From: Chitinophaga niastensis
GTDB lineage: Bacteria; Bacteroidota; Bacteroidia; Chitinophagales; Chitinophagaceae
Direction of reading: 5' to 3'
Length of the DNA: 64,000 nucleotides
Assembly (NCBI RefSeq): GCF_003014755.1
Contig: NZ_PYAW01000001.1
Span: forward strand, 434,001 to 498,000
Part shown: in pieces, positions 62,111 to 64,000 of the stretch
How the letters are laid out: every line of letters starts with the position of its first letter
Position numbering within the stretch: the first letter of the stretch is position 1
The notes under the pieces: generated by a model
Told to the model about the DNA's origin: nothing
What the model saw: only the letters and a program-made list of their open reading frames with translations
The model's database searches: none
Program-made: the position numbers and the translations under genes

Positions 62111-62680
62111 ATGATCATCATTGACGACAAATACATTAGTGACGAAGTAATTGAAGAACAGTTTGTATGCAATCTGTCCGCCTGTAAAGGAGCATGTTGT
62201 GTAGCAGGTGATTGCGGCGCCCCGCTCGATAAAGCGGAAGTTAAAACCCTGAAAAAAATTTATCCCCTCATAAAATCTTACCTGCGGGAAGATGGTATCA
62301 AGGAAATAGAGCATACAGGCACCAACACTATTGACGACGAATATGGATATGTTACCCCTATCGTAAATAAGGGCATTTGTGCTTACGCTACTATCGATAA
62401 CAACGGCATTGTAGGCTGCGGTATTGAAAAAGCTTATAATGATGGCGTAGTGGATTTCAAAAAGCCAGTCTCCTGCCACCTTTATCCCATCCGGATTAAA
62501 AAATATGAATCGTTCGAAGCAGTAAATTATGATCGTTGGGATCTTTGCAAAGCTGCCTGTAAAAACGGTAAAACACTACAAGTACCAGTATATCGTTTCC
62601 TGAAAGATGCTTTGATCAGAAAATACGGCACGGAATTTTATGAAGTGCTGGATAAAATCGCAAGAAAGGAACATAAATAA
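62111..62680 (+). CDS. DUF3109 family cysteine-rich protein
   Basis: From the ATG at 62111 the 189-residue protein begins MIIIDDKYISDEVIEEQFVC and has the cysteine cluster C-x5-C-x3-CC-x5-C near residues 20-36, then CAYA, GCGIEKAY and SCHLYPIRI, and finally LCKAACK. The pattern resembles metal- or iron-sulfur-binding domains of the YkgJ type. The family is widespread in Bacteroidota and its function is unknown. It lies downstream of gldD but has its own promoter-like box. Confidence 0.88.
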   Translation: MIIIDDKYISDEVIEEQFVCNLSACKGACCVAGDCGAPLDKAEVKTLKKIYPLIKSYLREDGIKEIEHTGTNTIDDEYGYVTPIVNKGICAYATIDNNGIVGCGIEKAYNDGVVDFKKPVSCHLYPIRIKKYESFEAVNYDRWDLCKAACKNGKTLQVPVYRFLKDALIRKYGTEFYEVLDKIARKEHK

Positions 62681-62746
62681 CTTTCCAGGCGTTAATCAGG
62701 AAAGTGAAGTTAACTATCTTTAACCAGGCATTTTATTGCGCAGCTT

Positions 62747-64000
62747 ATGCATCAAACAGCATCCACTTTTCTGGAAGAAAGTGAAAAGAAAGCATCTGAT
62801 CTTGGTCACCGCCAGACTATCAATTTCAATATAGGAAAATATAATACAGCTGTAAAGGCCGGTAAACAACAGTTTTCCGACTTACCCAGTGCACGTGAAA
62901 GAGCCAAAAACATTAAGTGGAGAGCTATTGAGCACCTGGATAATCACCTGGAAGAATTTGAACAGAATTTTACCAGGCGCGGTGGTAAAGTCATTTGGGC
63001 AGAAACAACAGAACAGGTACAGCAGGAAATTCTGGCCATCTGTAAGGCCAAACAATGCAAAAGCATTGTAAAAAGTAAATCCATGGCTACTGAAGAAGTG
63101 CATCTGAATGCATTTCTGGGCAGCAACGGTATTGAATGTGTAGAAACTGATCTGGGAGAATATATTCAACAACTGGATGGCGAACCACCGTACCACATTG
63201 TTACACCGGCCATGCATAAAAGCAAGGAAGATGTAGCGCGTTTGTTTGCAGAAAAACTGGGAACTGATCCGGGTCTTACACCAGAACAACTTACGCTGGT
63301 GGCCCGTGAAAAGCTACGCCACAAATACCTGGAAGCAGAAATTGGCATTACGGGCGCCAACTTTATCATTGCCGACACCGGCTCTATTGCAGTCAGTGAA
63401 AATGAAGGCAATGCCCGTCTCACTACTGCATTTCCAAAAACACATATAGTACTGGTAGGTATTGAAAAAGTACTGCCTTCTGTTACTGATCTGGCGCTGT
63501 TTTGGCCGTTACTGGCCACTTATGGCACCGGTCAGCAGGTAACTGCCTATAACAGCATCTTCAGTGGCCCCCGCCAGGAAGGTGAAGTAGATGGTCCTGA
63601 GGAAATGTACGTGATCCTGATGGATAACGGTCGTACCAATATCCTGAAAGACACCACTGCCCGTGAGAGTTTATATTGCATCCGCTGCGGTTCCTGCCTC
63701 AACGCCTGCCCTGTATACAAAAATATTGGTGGTCACTCTTATGCTACCACCTACAGCGGCCCTATTGGCGCCGTTATTACACCACACCTGCAAGGGATGG
63801 ATTCGTATATGCATCTCAGTTTTGCCTCCTCTCTCTGTGGCAATTGTACAGAAGTATGTCCGGTACGTATCAATCTGCATGAATTGCTGCTGCATAACAG
63901 GCAAAAAGCTGTAGAAGAAAACTTTACTTCCGGTGGCGAAAAATTTGCCTGGTTTGTGTGGAAACAAGGCTGTAACAGCCGTAAGATGATGAATATGGCC
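62747..64000 (+). CDS. lutB: Lactate utilisation iron-sulfur protein LutB (3' end outside window)
   Basis: LutB belongs to the LutABC complex that oxidises L-lactate to pyruvate. The frame starts at the ATG at 62747 and is open to the window edge, giving 418 residues of about 460. The LUD (DUF162) domain covers about 60-300 (GITGANFIIADTGSIAVSENEGN). Two 4Fe-4S ferredoxin motifs follow: CIRCGSCLNACPVY from C311, and CGNCTEVCPV near residue 364. lutC or lutA would be expected beyond the edge. A TATCTTTA box at 62715-62722 is a possible promoter. Confidence 0.93.
   Translation, partial: MHQTASTFLEESEKKASDLGHRQTINFNIGKYNTAVKAGKQQFSDLPSARERAKNIKWRAIEHLDNHLEEFEQNFTRRGGKVIWAETTEQVQQEILAICKAKQCKSIVKSKSMATEEVHLNAFLGSNGIECVETDLGEYIQQLDGEPPYHIVTPAMHKSKEDVARLFAEKLGTDPGLTPEQLTLVAREKLRHKYLEAEIGITGANFIIADTGSIAVSENEGNARLTTAFPKTHIVLVGIEKVLPSVTDLALFWPLLATYGTGQQVTAYNSIFSGPRQEGEVDGPEEMYVILMDNGRTNILKDTTARESLYCIRCGSCLNACPVYKNIGGHSYATTYSGPIGAVITPHLQGMDSYMHLSFASSLCGNCTEVCPVRINLHELLLHNRQKAVEENFTSGGEKFAWFVWKQGCNSRKMMNMA

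Overview
The window looks like chromosomal DNA of a Bacteroidota bacterium, most likely a member of the Chitinophagaceae (Chitinophaga-like). The signs are a Rho factor with a very long charged N-terminal insert, the gliding genes gldE and gldD beside ssb and mutY, large FtsX/MacB-type permeases in tandem, NtrC-type regulators, weak or absent Shine-Dalgarno sequences, and TAnnTTTG promoter boxes in front of several genes. The genus is inference. No rRNA, tRNA, CRISPR array, integrase or transposase was seen.

Layout. 0-8 kb: end of a TetR-like regulator, an outer-membrane barrel, rho (minus), asnS, an orphan exbD, a 2-oxoglutarate/Fe(II) oxygenase and a chromate transporter. 8-14 kb: an orphan NtrC-type regulator, then a ku-ligD end-joining operon with small stress-type genes (a ferritin-like DUF892 protein and two small hypotheticals). 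14-22 kb: a signalling island with a CHASE3 histidine kinase, a REC-PAS-kinase, a second NtrC-type regulator, and a two-gene operon of a glycosyltransferase fused to a helical C-terminal domain plus a stand-alone receiver. 22-23.5 kb: a small hypothetical and gpsA, convergent across a heptamer palindrome.

23.5-44.5 kb is the most distinctive part. Ten minus-strand genes in a row encode two membrane-fusion adaptors, two MacB/LolD-type ATPases, five paralogous permeases of about 800 residues and one TolC-type outer-membrane channel. A previously uncalled relic of a sixth permease lies at 39320-39475. Divergently transcribed from the operon are its probable controllers, an NtrC-type activator (with a GAFTDA loop) and a NtrY-like kinase. 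The shared intergenic region has two inverted repeats of the form TGTCC-N6-GGACA exactly 21 bp apart, and a sigma-54-like -24/-12 element (imperfect at -12) that would favour the internal ATG at 41492 as the operon's first start codon.

44.5-64 kb is mostly housekeeping: a YhhN lysoplasmalogenase-like protein, nadB, a lipid A-type acyltransferase, a BON lipoprotein, an MBL-rhodanese protein, an ArsR regulator, tsaB, a 3HCDH-like protein lacking its nucleotide-binding glycines, ridA, an L,D-transpeptidase, a cupin, ribonuclease G, a 31-residue bS22/AURKAIP1-COX24-like ribosomal protein missed by size cut-offs, a TPR protein, HU, mutY, ssb, gldE, gldD, a DUF3109 protein and the start of lutB.

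A second theme is palindromes at gene 3' ends. Three long ones (4789, 47802 and 52398) have arms carrying degenerate GATTANNCT nonamers, and two of them share an almost identical loop. Smaller ones at 22321, 43055 and 45163 are built from heptamers (AGCNNNN or GAATTAC). They behave like dispersed non-autonomous elements, and one has been absorbed into the C-terminus of the YhhN protein.
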